Part shown: positions 33,989 through 44,839 of the stretch, piece by piece
Layout of the letters: each line of letters opens with the position of its first letter
Numbering within the stretch: the stretch's first letter is position 1
Source: Oreohelix idahoensis
Lineage: Eukaryota; Mollusca; Gastropoda; Stylommatophora; Oreohelicidae
Assembly (NCBI GenBank): GCA_024509875.1
Contig: JAMPIV010013766.1
Span: forward strand, 374,501 to 438,500
Direction: 5' to 3'
Length of the DNA: 64,000 nt
Notes under the pieces: generated by a model
Seen by the model: only the letters and a program-made list of their open reading frames with translations
Databases searched by the model: none
What the model was told of the DNA's origin: nothing
Program-made: the position numbers and the translations under genes

Positions 33989-35158
33989 CCTTTATTTATT
34001 TATTTAAATATTTATTTACTGTTCACAGGGCTCAGGTTTTCTCCATTATTTAAATAAGTTTTAAAATGCTTCAACATGAAGTCAGTTATGTGACAACAAA
34101 GACAAAAAAAATAAAAACCCAAAAAAAACCCCACATATTTTAACGATGCTTCCAATGAAAAACTGCATAACACTATAAAGAAAATATTGCACTTCCTAAT
34201 GAGACAACCAAGTGAACACCAGGAGATAAGGTAAGAAAAATAATTACACTAACATGTTTATCAAGAGGAAAAATCATAGTTATAAAACTTAATAGAAATG
34301 ACTGCACTATCTAATGCAGGGATACATCCCAATCTACTGGTAGATCATCGGGGTCGATTTGGTAGATCTCTAGGTGGCAAATATGGAAAAGATCAAAGAA
34401 ATTTAAAGCTAGAGATATTTCAGCATAGCCCTCACTCACTGGTATTTTAAAAGCATGGTATCCCCAGGATTAAAGTATCTTTTCCCACATTCCCAGAGAA
34501 AACTAACGAGCTACGTTACAAATATTCACTTTAATCATGAAATCTATGAGATGAGAACCCTGTTTATTTGAAATGAAGTTAGCATTAGGTAAAATATCAT
34601 TTGTTTCAATTTTCCACCGATTTGATGATGACACTGCAGCAAACAGATTGTCAACTGAGATAAAAGTTACAAATATGCTGCACTTATTCTAAATACTCTG
34701 AAACATGAAAACAGACATGACTTTATCAAGGTAGATCTAAAGACAGCTGAGTTTCTAAAGTAGATTCTCACAGTTCCTAGGCTGTCATCGATCTAATGAG
34801 ATCAGCAGGTGAGAAAAATGGTTCACTAAGTAATAAGTGATTGCATTTTAAAATAAAATGAGCATAAAATAACAAAAACTGACAGCTGCAGTGATGAAGT
34901 TTATGATTATTTGTTTTTGTTGTTTTGGTGTTTGCTACATTTCAACATAGCGCACTTCTTTCACCCATTACCCATATGCATGGAAGTGTCGGTTATATTG
35001 GGAAGCCTTCTTTTAGTGTTATATATTTCCTGATTGTGCATGCTTTTTGTACTGTTCTGTATTAATTCTCAATGACTGTACTCCTTTACTTTTGTTGATG
35101 TTACCGCATACCACATACGACAATTAGAAGTGAATTTTATGATATGTTACTGACATAC
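33989..35158. other. gli intron, little recognisable
   Basis: AT-rich intron DNA. The segment near 34315-34375 (ggtagatctctaggtgg) resembles the end region of hAT-type elements, but no partner end was found. Confidence 0.4.
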
Positions 35159-35279
35159 CTATATGTAAGCTTCCCATTTCTTTTTTGACCTTGACCCTCT
35201 GCATCTCCTCTGTGTTGTCCATGGTACTACTGACTATGCTGCTAGAACCTGGCTCTTTGGTTGTGGTCGAAATTTGAGC
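35159..35279 (-). CDS. gli: gli exon 7 of the window, Ser/Thr linker
   Basis: Acceptor tgttttttctccag, donor CATATAG|GTATGT. It encodes a Ser/Thr-rich segment then EEMQRVKVKKEMGSLHI. The VKxE pattern (VKKE) is a possible sumoylation site, which is an inference only. Phase 0 in, phase 1 out, matching exon 8. Confidence 0.86.
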
Positions 35280-35359
35280 CTGGAGAAAAAACATATCACA
35301 GCATGATTGTCTGCCCACTATCCATGGGTAATTGGTATTAATCTTTCTCTTTATCCACC

Positions 35360-35625
35360 CATGGGTGTCTATGGGAGAGTGGTTAAGAGGGCTTGATCCT
35401 TCGCGCAAAAGGATAGATTCAAAACCAGGTTGCATCACAGTCTAGTCTCTCCAGCTGTAAAAATGGGTGCCTTATTCTGCTTGTGAGTTACAGAAGGCAA
35501 AGGCAGCAAGGAAGGGGACTGATCACCCCACCTCATAAAGCTGACACCTAGTACATATGAGGTCTCTAAAACCCACTCCTCTATGGCAGTATCTGCTATG
35601 GGGCTCCTTTTACCTTTTGTTTTAA
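35360..35625 (+). mobile_element. SINE family S1, plus copy
   Basis: tRNA-like head with box A gagagtggttaagagg and box B agattcaaaacc, a body with cccatttttacagctgg, and an end in ggctccttttacctttt. It lies 80 bp from gli exon 7. Minus copies at 37876-38016, 55675-55930 and 59824-60037. Confidence 0.8.
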
Positions 35626-35654
35626 TCTTTATCTACCTGTACGCCTTTAACTAC

Positions 35655-36065
35655 CTTCTTCTTCTTCTTCCGTCCTTAGCCAAAGACCAACCAAGCAGTC
35701 TGTGGCCATTACGCCTTGCGGCGTCTTAGGGCAACCAGAAATTATCCGTTGTTCCATTACGCCTAAAGGCGTTTATTGGTACAACAGAATATTAATTGTT
35801 GTTTCCGTAATCAATGTGGCAAGCAAGCGGTTGATCAATCCGCTGTGCCCGAACTTGCTCTCGTGTGTACTCTACTTCTGCCGCTATAAAACCACTTCGC
35901 TACCGAGACGTCTGTCCAGCCAAAATTCTCTCGGGACCGAAGGTCCGCGAAAAAGAGCAATCTGGTACAGGCACAGCACCCATTCGCTGCCTCCACTGCA
36001 CTGGGAGGACCCGGCAACCGGGACCACACACAGCCTTGAGAGGACAATGATCGCCTGAAGCGTTT
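35655..36065. repeat. Dispersed repeat S7 and adjoining repeat-like segment
   Basis: A CTT run is followed by the S7 block shared with 18250-18370. Then comes a GC-richer segment (35870-36060) with open frames in two phases but no recognised domain. Confidence 0.45.
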
Positions 36066-36799
36066 AACTACCTGTATGCCTTTATCTATCTGTATGTTCA
36101 ACTCGAAAAAATGTCATTTAATTTTAACTTATACTTTCATGGGTAGAGAAGGAAACACAGAAGAAAGATGATAGGAAGCAGGATGATAATAACAAATTTA
36201 TTGTGAAATGAAAATATAATACAGAATATTTTATTTCCTTCAATCATCTAAACACTGGTATTTTTTAACTTATTTTTTGCAACTTGCTAAGAATCAATAT
36301 CAATATATATAAAATCCCAGCTTTTTCTTTCAGTAACGCTAAGGGATGCAACTTTAGTTGAAAGTTAGATATTAAATGTATTGTTTCCCTTATATGTATT
36401 CTCCCAAAAATAGTAACACTCGACAAAGAAAAGTGCGCAAATGATGGTGTGCACAAAAATATTTATAGAATGTGTGATCCCGTATACACACATTGGGATC
36501 CTTGCTGCTGCTACTTAGTTTGTGTACTGTCGTGGTGCACAGTGGTTTGTTTAAATACTTTTGAATAAGTAAAATTGCCGTTAGGTATTGGTGCTTTTGA
36601 ATTTAATTCTCGTCTTATGATGGGCTTTTACACTAGTTTTAAAAGATAAGATGTTAACTTCGCACATCACCGAAAACAACACAACGTTTATGAATGCATT
36701 TATTCCTGAAAAAAATAATTTTAGTATTTTAATAAAGTATAATTTGGAAAAAAAAAAAAACAGACTTCATACTAAACAATTTCAATGTCATACAACTAC
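36066..36799. other. gli intron with S2 fragment
   Basis: 36440-36530 matches part of SINE S2 (aaaaatatttatagaatgtg, tatacacacattg). The rest shows nothing recognisable. Confidence 0.55.
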
Positions 36800-36993
36800 C
36801 TGTGGTTCAAACTTGGCGACACTGTGAGGCACTTGCATACTTGGGGGTAGCATAGGACCAGCTGGTGGAGGTTGACGGCCAATCAAAGGGTGCATAGGAG
36901 GATAGAAGAAGCCAGAGGGTGCCATACTTCCTGTTCGCAAATATGGGTTTGATGGCAAAATTGGGTGGCCAGGACTCACGGTTCCTACAGAGG
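36800..36993 (-). CDS. gli: gli exon 6 of the window, proline-rich linker
   Basis: Acceptor ggttgttgacag, donor CCACAG|GTAGTT. It encodes a Pro/Gly/Met-rich stretch (PPMHPLIGRQPPPAGPMLPP) between the SuFu motif and the zinc fingers. It joins exon 5 in phase 1 and exon 7 in phase 0. The linker is poorly conserved in the family, so the call rests on phase, splice sites and position. Confidence 0.88.
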
Positions 36994-37164
36994 CTGTCAA
37001 CAACAACCCAAAAAAAAAAAAAAGTGTTAAATAGAAACTTTTGTTACCACAGGTTTTGTCTTCTGTTTGGTTGTTCTTGTATAACTGTCTGTACATTAGA
37101 ATTTTGTCTTTACTGAACTATCATCATCACTACCCCCCCCACACACACACCATCAGTTCAAGGA

Positions 37165-37800
37165 CTTTCCACATCCTCTTTATTCCTTGAATTGTTGTCT
37201 CCAGTTCTCTTCTCTATGTGTTTTTCAGCCTGTCTCTACCACTCTTACCCTGGGGCTTTCAGACCAAAGGCTGCCTCGTAATGCTATCAACAGGTTTCCT
37301 CAATGTCTGTCTTATCCATCACCAGCATTTTCTTTTCACTGGTGGGGACCCAAAGATGCAGCAATAGAGAATGCAGTCAGCGACCCATAGCTTGACTGCT
37401 TGCGTCAGGGTCAGCGAACCAGAGCTGACCAAGATCCTACTCTACCTCCACGTGGTGGTCCTGGAAACAGGCTGCATCACTGCAGTCTGGCTGAGAGAGT
37501 AGGGATCGAAGAGGGAAGGCAAACCCGGTCCCAAAAAATGCTGTGCTGAAGTCGGATGTGTCGGTCGAAAGGGGCAGATATCGCAGCTACGGCGTAAACA
37601 GACACAACGCAACCAACGTCCTTTTCAGGACAAACGAAGAAGAAGAAGAAGAAGTTTCACTGGCACTTGCATGGTCCTTGTTATCAGTTCCATAGTGGTG
37701 ATTGTGCTGTACCATTTCAATCTGTCCATTCTACACAAGCACCATTTATGAAGGTCTGTAATATCTTGGTTATTGTTTCAGTTGTTCTAAAATGAACTGT
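37165..37800 (-). mobile_element. L3 LINE fragment split by a family D insertion
   Basis: Minus-strand L3 coding end (gctatcaacaggtttcctca, ccatcaccagcattttc) continues after 37657 (tgtccattctacacaagcac). Family D (plus, 37344-37656, GAA-rich tail) sits between direct repeats tttcactgg. Confidence 0.7.
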
Positions 37801-37875
37801 TTTGAACAAATTTGTTGTTCGTTGATTTATTTGTCATATTCATTTTGGAGATTGAATGTCATGACCTTTGATAAA

Positions 37876-38016
37876 AAAAGGTAAAGTTAGTCCCATTGCA
37901 CATACTGCCATAGGGGAGTGAAGTGTTAGAGACTTCACTATACTAGGTCCAGCATCGAGAGGTGGGGTGAGCAGTTCCCTTCCTCGCGGCCTTTTCCTTC
38001 CCTAACTCAAGTGCAA
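37876..38016 (-). mobile_element. SINE S1, head-truncated, with 13-bp TSD
   Basis: Flanked by gacctttgataaa at 37863-37875 and 38017-38029. It lacks the tRNA-like head, i.e. is truncated at its 5' side as in LINE-driven insertion. Confidence 0.88.
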
Positions 38017-38164
38017 GACCTTTGATAAACTATTTTGTTTTTAAAATCCTTGTCTTTTTGCATGCAGAAAAGAATCTCATTTAGTCTTATAACAAACAAA
38101 AAATCTGGCACAAATAGATCAGACAAGAAATCTATACGCCCTCAGACATCGTAATCTTCTGATT

Positions 38165-38471
38165 TTCAATCTCTCTCTACCTCTCTTTCCCTGAGGATTT
38201 CAGAAGGAAGACAGCCTGTTGTCATACTATCAACAGGTTTCCTCAATATGTATCCTATCCATCGCCAGAATCTTCTTATCGTCTCTTGTTCCACTTGCAC
38301 TTGTCTCGTTCTTGTCATCAGTCTCACAATAGTGACCTTGTCACACCCTTTGAATCCTTCTATTCTACACAAGCACCCATTTATGAAAGTCTGTTCCTTT
38401 TTGGATGTTGTTTCTGTTGTTCTTCATGTTTCAGGCCTATACAATAGGGGACTAACTCTGACACTTTCGTT
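38165..38471 (-). mobile_element. L3 LINE 3'-end fragment
   Basis: Minus-strand copy (actatcaacaggtttcctca, tctacacaagcacc) into which the hAT-like element is inserted. The continuation appears after 42164 (tttttgtgttgggcttgac, also at 58.86 kb). Confidence 0.65.
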
Positions 38472-38660
38472 CAGTGTTTCCCAAACATTTCGGGTTCTCA
38501 GAGAACATCCCCAGCGCCCCTTCTATTTCACATCTTTCATTTCTCGTCCCCGCTTCATTGATGTTGTCTAACAAATCCACTTCTTGTTTTGTTTCCGCTA
38601 ACACTGCTACGCAATATTTGAATAGGATACTGAAGTTAATTACCAAATATTCCCAGTACC

Positions 38661-41600
38661 AACTCCGCCCATGCCGGTCCCAAGCCCGGATGAAAAAGGA
38701 GGAGGGCGGCCTGCATGGAGGCCGTAAGGAGGCAGCCCCTCCACCATGCAAAGGCACAACAGGCCAATCACCTGTTTGTCTTAAACTATGATTACGAGAA
38801 ATACAAGAGAGAAAACCGGACTGATTCTAAAGGCGACGAACTGGAACGGACTACGGACTACGACTTATGGAACTTGGAACACAAGAAGTATAAATGGGAA
38901 GGAAGAGGAGCTGGTGGAAGAGATGAGGAAAGCAAAACTAGAAATCCTGGCTATAACAGAAACGAAGAAAAAAGGACAAGGAGTCATGGATCTCGATGGC
39001 AACACGTTGCTCTACAGTGGTGTACCCATATCTGAAAGAGCTAAAGGGGGCGTGGGTTGCATTGTGGCCCAAAATCAAAAAGATAGTATCAAGGGATGGA
39101 ACTTTGTCTCGGAGCGCATTATGGTTGTAAAACTAAAAGAAGGAGAAACCATAGTCAACCTGGTCATAGTGTATGGGCCAAATGAGGATGAGAGAGCAGA
39201 GGTCAAGGAGGAATTCTTCGAGCTGCTTCAAAGGACAGTGGATGACTGCCTAGATGAAGTTATCATGCTCGGAGATTTTAATGCCAGAGTTGGAAATGAC
39301 CATGCTAGATGGGGTGGCGTTATCGGAAGATATGGAGAAGATACTCTCAATGACAATGGAAAGCGACTCCTTAGATTCTGCAGTGAGCAGAATCTGATCA
39401 TTACAAACACAAAGTTCCCCCATAAGCGCATACATGCATACACTAGATGTGAACCAACCAAGAATGAGAAGTCAGTGATCGACTATGCCATTGTTCGGAG
39501 AAGCTCATTCAGATATGTCCGAGATGCAAGAGTCTGGAGGGGGCCAGAGATTGGAAGTGATCACTACCTGCTAACAATCAAACGAACAACTGAAAGAGTT
39601 GCTCAGCCTAGGAACTGCCCAACATCACGCAAGAAACCAAGTAAACGAGCAGGAGAAATGAGCATTAGGACCTACAAGCTGAGAGAGCCAGAAATTAAGA
39701 CCAGATATCAGGGGCTTATTGCTACAGCAGTGAGCAACACAGAAGAACGACCTGATGACTTGGAAACCCTCTGGAATAAATTCAAGGATATCATAAAGAC
39801 AGCTGCTGCAGAAGCATGCGGTGAAGTCCGACTTGGGAACCAGAGAAAGAGGACACCTTGGTGGACAGAGGAAGTCAAAGAGAAAATAAGAGAGAAGAAA
39901 ATGGCATGGAAACAATACTTAGGAGCTAAAAACACAACAGGACAAATGGAAAAAATATAGAGAATATGTGATACTCAGAACAGAAGCAAAGAACAAAGTG
40001 CTAGCAGCAAAACAGAAGTCCTGGGAAGAATTTGGAGAAAAGCTAGAAAAAGATGCACAAGAAAACCAGAAATTGTTCTATAAGACCCTAAAGAACATGA
40101 GGAAGGAAAAACAATGCCCTCTCAAATTTATAAAGGACAAGCAAGGCAAATTGCTTACTGCCCCGAAGGAAGTAATGGAAAGATGGAAAGAATATTTCTC
40201 AGAACTCCTGGATGGTGAGCATGGTGAAGCAACAGAAATGATAACCACTAGCACAGAAGAGAAAACCAATGATGGTGAAGATGACATAAAGATGGAAGAA
40301 CTGAGGGCAGCACTAGAGAAAATCAAGATGGGCAAAGCAGCAGGGCATGATGGTATAACACCAGAAATGGTTAAGTACATGGGAGCATCAGGCGACCTAT
40401 TACTTTTAAAGGTCCTACAGGCAGCATAGTGCAACAAGACCATACCAAAGGATTGGGAGATTGCCATCATAACACCAATTTTCAAAAAGGGTGACAATCG
40501 ACAATGTGGAAACCATAGAGGCATATCCCTTCTCAGTGTCCCTGGTAAAATCTACTCTAGAATCCTAGAGCAGAGACTCCGACGCCTAGCTGAGCCACAA
40601 TTGGATGAGGTCCAGTGCGGATTCCGAGCAAACCGAAGTACTCAAGACCTAATCTTCACACTCAGACAGCTGAGTGAAAAGGCCCTTGAGTATAAGAGTG
40701 AGATCCATCTTTGTTTCATAGATCTGGAAAAGGCGTTTGACAGAGTCCCCTGGAGCAAACTTTGGGACTGTTTGGCAAGGAAGAATATTCCAGCACCTCT
40801 GATTCATGCTATACAGAGCTTCTACAAGTCTTGCAGAAATTATGTGAGGACAGCAAACCATAAGTCAGAAGAGTTCAGGACCACCACTGGTGTAAGACAA
40901 GGTGATATCCTGTCACCTTATCTTTTCATACTCCTCATGGACGATGTCATCAAGGCATGTAAGGAGAGAACAAGAAAGTATTCAGTGGGGTACTGGAAGA
41001 TGAGACAGGTCTATATTTCGGAGCTGGCATTTGCTGATGATGTTGCCCTGATTGCTAAATCAGAGGCACATCTCCAATCCAACCTGCAAGTCTGGAAGGA
41101 AGAGCTGGAGAAGAGAGGGATGGTCATAAGCAGCTCTAAAACAAAATCCATGGTGATATCACGAGAAGAAAGAAAACATCAGATTAAGTTGGGAGAACAG
41201 GTCCTGGAGCAGGTCGACCACTTTAAATATCTCGGAGCTATTATAGACCGAAGGGAGGCATCAAAGAAGAGTTGGCCACTCGAAAAGCAGCGGCTGGGAG
41301 ACTTTTTCAGGCCATAAATCGTGGATTCCTCAGCAAGAAAGAGGTTGGTAAGAAAACGAAGATGGCTGTATACCGCTCCACCTATGTCCCAGTTTTGACA
41401 TATGGATGCGAGTCGTGGGCAATGACTACAACCCACAAAAGCCAGATCCAAACCTCAGAAATGAGGTATCTGAGGAAAGTGGTTGAAGTAACAAGAAGAG
41501 ACATGGTCCGCAACCAGATGATACGTCAAGGCCTGAAATCCCATCCGCTGCAGACCCAAATAGAACAGTCCCAACTAAGATGGTTTGGCCATGTCTGCAG

Positions 41601-41825
41601 AATGGGAGAAGATCGGCTACCACGACAAGCATGGGAAACAAAGAGCCAGGGATCCAGACCTCCAGGACGACCCAGAGTTCGCTGGGAGGACAACATTAGA
41701 CAATCTTTGAAGGACCGAGGGCTAGAATGGAACCAGGCCAGGAAGAAGACAGCTGATAGAATGGTCTGGCGCTCTCTCTTCCAAACCTCTACACTTCACG
41801 GTAGAAGGGGAACGACTAAGTAAGT
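38661..41825 (+). mobile_element. Full-length RTE-clade non-LTR retrotransposon
   Basis: 3,165 bp bounded by perfect 14-bp duplications atattcccagtacc (38647-38660 and 41826-41839). The 5' end carries the RTE-typical ccggtcccaagcccgg block, and the 3' end is a short TAAG repeat with no poly(A). One broken ORF encodes endonuclease and reverse transcriptase. It lies in the gli intron between exons 5 and 6, opposite to gli. Confidence 0.93.
38788..41823 (+). pseudogene. RTE endonuclease-reverse transcriptase, three lesions
   Basis: Endonuclease: TWNTRSI, ITETK, YGPNEDERAEV, GDFNARVGN and SDHYLL (38788 to about 39930). RT: GKAAGHDGITPEMVKY, QCGFRANRSTQD, DLEKAFDRVPW, RQGDILSPYLFI and FADD at 41030-41041. 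The C-terminal region has YGCESWAMT and LRWFGHVCRM, usual in RTE/Craniofacial-development-protein-2-like proteins. Lesions: a frame change in an A run near 39930, an in-frame TAG at 40427-40429, and a frame change near 41265. All core motifs survive, so inactivation is recent compared with the I-like copies. The true start codon is uncertain. Confidence 0.9.
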
Positions 41826-42164
41826 ATATTCCCAGTACCCCTTGAAAAGCTTCTCATACATCCTGATCTACGTATCCCAATTTGGGAATCTCTGCTATAG
41901 AGTGTACAAGAAATTGGGATGAGTGAAGTTAGCGAGGAGCTGTGGGTTAAGGTTCGTTCAGATTACGTTCTCCTTTTAAGTACTCACGTCAGGACCCTGT
42001 ATAATCAAAACGCATTTATTAAGTAATATTGTTGAATTTAGCTTGACAAATCCTCAACCACTTCCTTACTACTTAATGCCCCCTTTTCCCTTACCATCCC
42101 TTTAGGTCCTCCGAACGTCCCCAAGGGGGCGGTATCACCCACTTTGGGAACTACTGCTTTATTT

Positions 42165-42516
42165 GAAGATTCACATTTTTGTGTTGGGCTTGACAGGAGA
42201 GCTCGGCATGAACTAAATAAATGCCAATACTCTATAGGGAACTCAAAACGGTTATAAAAATAAGAAGATATTCAGTCTTATTGAATATGAGCATTTTTTT
42301 TTTCAAAGAAAAAGACATCCTGTTCAACCTTTGATGAGTTATAATTAGAATACATAGTACAAGATATATATACAAGATAATTTTGATTTACGATATCAAA
42401 ATATGGTATAATCTCCTACTTCACTCAGTTTAAATAGAGTATCAAAATTGTAAAGCTCGTGTGAATGTATGTGTGTGTGTGCTCTCCCCTTACCATAAAA
42501 AAAAAAAAAAGCTTAC
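42165..42516. other. gli intron with LINE remnants
   Basis: Start of the L3 continuation, then 42310-42345 matches the I-like 3' terminus in minus orientation (gttcaacctttgatgagtta), then a TG microsatellite and an A run next to the exon 5 donor. Confidence 0.55.
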
Positions 42517-42720
42517 CTGCTGAAAGATGTCCATATGACCCACTGGCTGCACTTGAACTACGTGAGCTCTGCTGCAGAAATGAAGCAAGCTGCAGTGACC
42601 CCTCAGAACTGCGGGTCAAGCTCTGTATGTCCAAGTAGTCAGAGATGGGAGAGTGTGAGAGGGCCCTCTTTCGACTCTTACCTCCTACTATGCTTGGTCT
42701 GGGACTTGTCAACCGGGAAC
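42517..42720 (-). CDS. gli: gli exon 5 of the window, SuFu-binding motif
   Basis: Acceptor tatcccaaag, donor TCAGCAG|GTAAGC. It encodes LTSPRPSIVGGKSRKRALS, SPISDYLDIQSL and, at the exon end, RSSSAASGSYGHLSAG. SYGHL is the core SuFu-binding motif of GLI proteins, through which Suppressor of Fused holds them in the cytoplasm. The block SRKRALSxSPxSD is a GLI signature. A 14-base A run lies just beyond the donor on the plus strand. Confidence 0.95.
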
Positions 42721-42739
42721 CTTTGGGATAAATGAAATA

Positions 42740-42995
42740 ATAGATGGTTAGTACAAACTGATAGCTGAGAATGTTGGACGGTTAGTAATAGAAGTTATAT
42801 GCAATGTTAAACTGATAATAAATATTATCAAGTGATAGATGAAATGTTGGATGGTTAGTACAAACTAACAGTTGAAATGTTGGATGGTTAGTAATAGAAG
42901 ATATATGAGATGTTAGATGATTGGTAATAAACATAATAACTGATAGAAGAAATGTTGGATGGTTAGTACGAGCTGAAACATGAACTGTTGGAAAG
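42740..42995. repeat. Degenerate tandem repeat
   Basis: Irregular copies of gaaatgttggatggttagta with spacer variants, directly upstream of the exon 5 acceptor on the minus strand. Confidence 0.8.
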
Positions 42996-43244
42996 TTAGT
43001 TGTAAGATTTCGCTAGTTATGTCTGATGTATGTTGGTCTTTTAAGAAATTTTTTTCACCTGCTCCAACAAAATCTTATGATCGAGAGGTTCAAGATTTTT
43101 TGCTCTCATTTCAGTATATTGATAAGTACACGCATGAGTTGAAAAGCACTGTCTTCAGCATGCATTTATGAATGTACATTTTCTGTTTTGCTTCATCTTT
43201 GTTGTTCTGCTCCATGTAACAGAACAACATGCCCCTAGTCATTA

Positions 43245-43480
43245 CTGGGGGTCTCTGAGGAGAAACAGAAAGAATAAGCCTTCTGCTTCTTTAGGCGTGT
43301 CATAACAGGCAACTAACATGAGGCTGAACAAGGAACTGGCAACCTCATCATGTTAAACTAATTGCTACAAAAATCACAGCTGCAAGAGCACATAAGGCTT
43401 TCGTGCAGACGTCTTGAAATGGGACCAGCTACACTGGTGGCTCCATGCTACATAGGGATGAAAATGAAAAAAATAGGAGG
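43245..43480. repeat. Dispersed repeat S5
   Basis: Contains ggcaactaacatgaggctg and accagctacactggtggctc, matching 18850-19065 and 48384-48590. Confidence 0.65.
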
Positions 43481-43592
43481 GGAACATCAGATCAACTTTA
43501 ATTAGATAAAAAAAAAGGACAACTCTAACTTGCATAATGACCATAATATATTCCTGACCTTTTTTATGATCTATTTTCATGTGTTCACTTAC

Positions 43593-43721
43593 TTTCTAAG
43601 GATCCAGGCAAAGTTATACTTCCAGACCCTGGGGTGGGTGGAACATCTGAAAAAAAGCTCCTCCCACTGAGAGATGGAGGAGCATATTCCCCAAAAAATG
43701 GACTAGTACCTAGAGGTAGAC
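43593..43721 (-). CDS. gli: gli exon 4 of the window
   Basis: Acceptor aacatcacag, donor TTAGAAA|GTAAGT. It encodes SGRSFFSDVPPTPGSGSITL, a block conserved in invertebrate Ci/Gli just before the RKRALS segment. Phase is consistent with both neighbours (G|GT in, A|GT out). Confidence 0.92.
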
Positions 43722-43769
43722 CTGTGATGTTGAAACAAAAATTTAAGTTGTAAGGTCCACAGTGTCCTT

Positions 43770-44757
43770 ATCACTCAAGTTTGTCAAACAGCTGTCTCAA
43801 TACTCAAGTTTAGCAAATATAAGTCTCATCACTCAAGTTTAGCAAATATAAGTCTCGTCACTCAAGTTTGTCAAATAGCTAGATGTCTCATCACTCAAGC
43901 TTGCCAAAAAGCTGTATTATCACTCAAGTTTGTCAAACAGATGTCTCATCATTCAAGCTTGTCAAACAGCTGTCTCATCACTCATGTGTCAAACGGATGA
44001 CTAGTCAATCAAGCCCATTAAATTCATGTCTCATCTTTCAAGTTTGTCAAATGGCTGTCTCATCACTCAAGCTTGTCAAAAAGCTGTTTCATCCCTCATG
44101 TCTGCCAAACAGCTGTCTAGTCAATAAATTTAACCAAATTTATGTCTCAACATTCAAGTTTGTCAAACAGCTGTATCATCACTCAAGTATGTCAAACAGT
44201 TGTCTCATCACTCACGTTTGTCAAACAGCTGTATCATCACTCAAGTTTGTCAAACGGATGTCTCATCACTCAAGTTTGTCAAAAAGCTATCTCATCACTC
44301 ATGTCTGTCAAACAGCTGTCTCATCAAAGTTTGTCGAACAGCTGTCTCATCACTCATGTCTGTCAAACAGCTGTCTCATCACTCAAGTTTGTCAAACAGA
44401 TGTCTCATCATTCAAGTTTGTCAAACAGATGTCTCATCACTCATGTCTGTCAAACAGCTGTCTCATCACTCACGTTTGTCAAACAGCTGTCTCATCACTC
44501 AAGTTTGTCAAACAGATGTCTTATCACTCAAGCTCGTGAAACAGATGTCTCATCACTCAAGTTTGTCAAACAGATGTCTCATCACTCATGTTTGTCAAAC
44601 AGCTGTCTAGTCAACCAATCTCACCAAATTTATGTTATCACCATCACTAAAGTTTGTCCAAAAGATATCTCATCACCCAAGCTTGCCAAACAGCTGTCTT
44701 GTCATTCAAGCTTGTCAAATTTATGTCTCATCACTCAAGTTTGTCAAACATCATAAT
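43770..44757. repeat. 29-bp minisatellite
   Basis: Units of tcatcactcaagtttgtcaa plus acagctgtc, about 33 copies with point variants and some longer units. Open in several frames because 29-bp units shift phase; the frames are not genes. It begins about 50 bp beyond the exon 4 acceptor. Confidence 0.95.
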
Positions 44758-44839
44758 CAATAAACATTTCAGCCACAGTGATCACCCTGTTTAACTAGAG
44801 TTGCCAGGTTTTCAAATCTGCTGTACAGAATAACGAGGG

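Larger units (their letters stand above)
38472..42156. mobile_element. Non-autonomous hAT-like element interrupted by RTE
   Basis: Left end CAGTGTTTCCCAAACATTT; right end reads CAGTAGTTCCCAAAGTGGG on the minus strand. Flanking 8-mers ctttcgtt (38464-38471) and ctttattt (42157-42164) match at six of eight, fitting a diverged 8-bp hAT duplication. Without the RTE insert it is about 506 bp and has no transposase. Confidence 0.75.

Noticed and set aside
43883..44756. Three overlapping 136-218-codon frames with repeated VKQLSHHSSLSN-like words
   Set aside because: 29-bp tandem repeat; the same peptide appears in all frames because the unit length is not a multiple of three.
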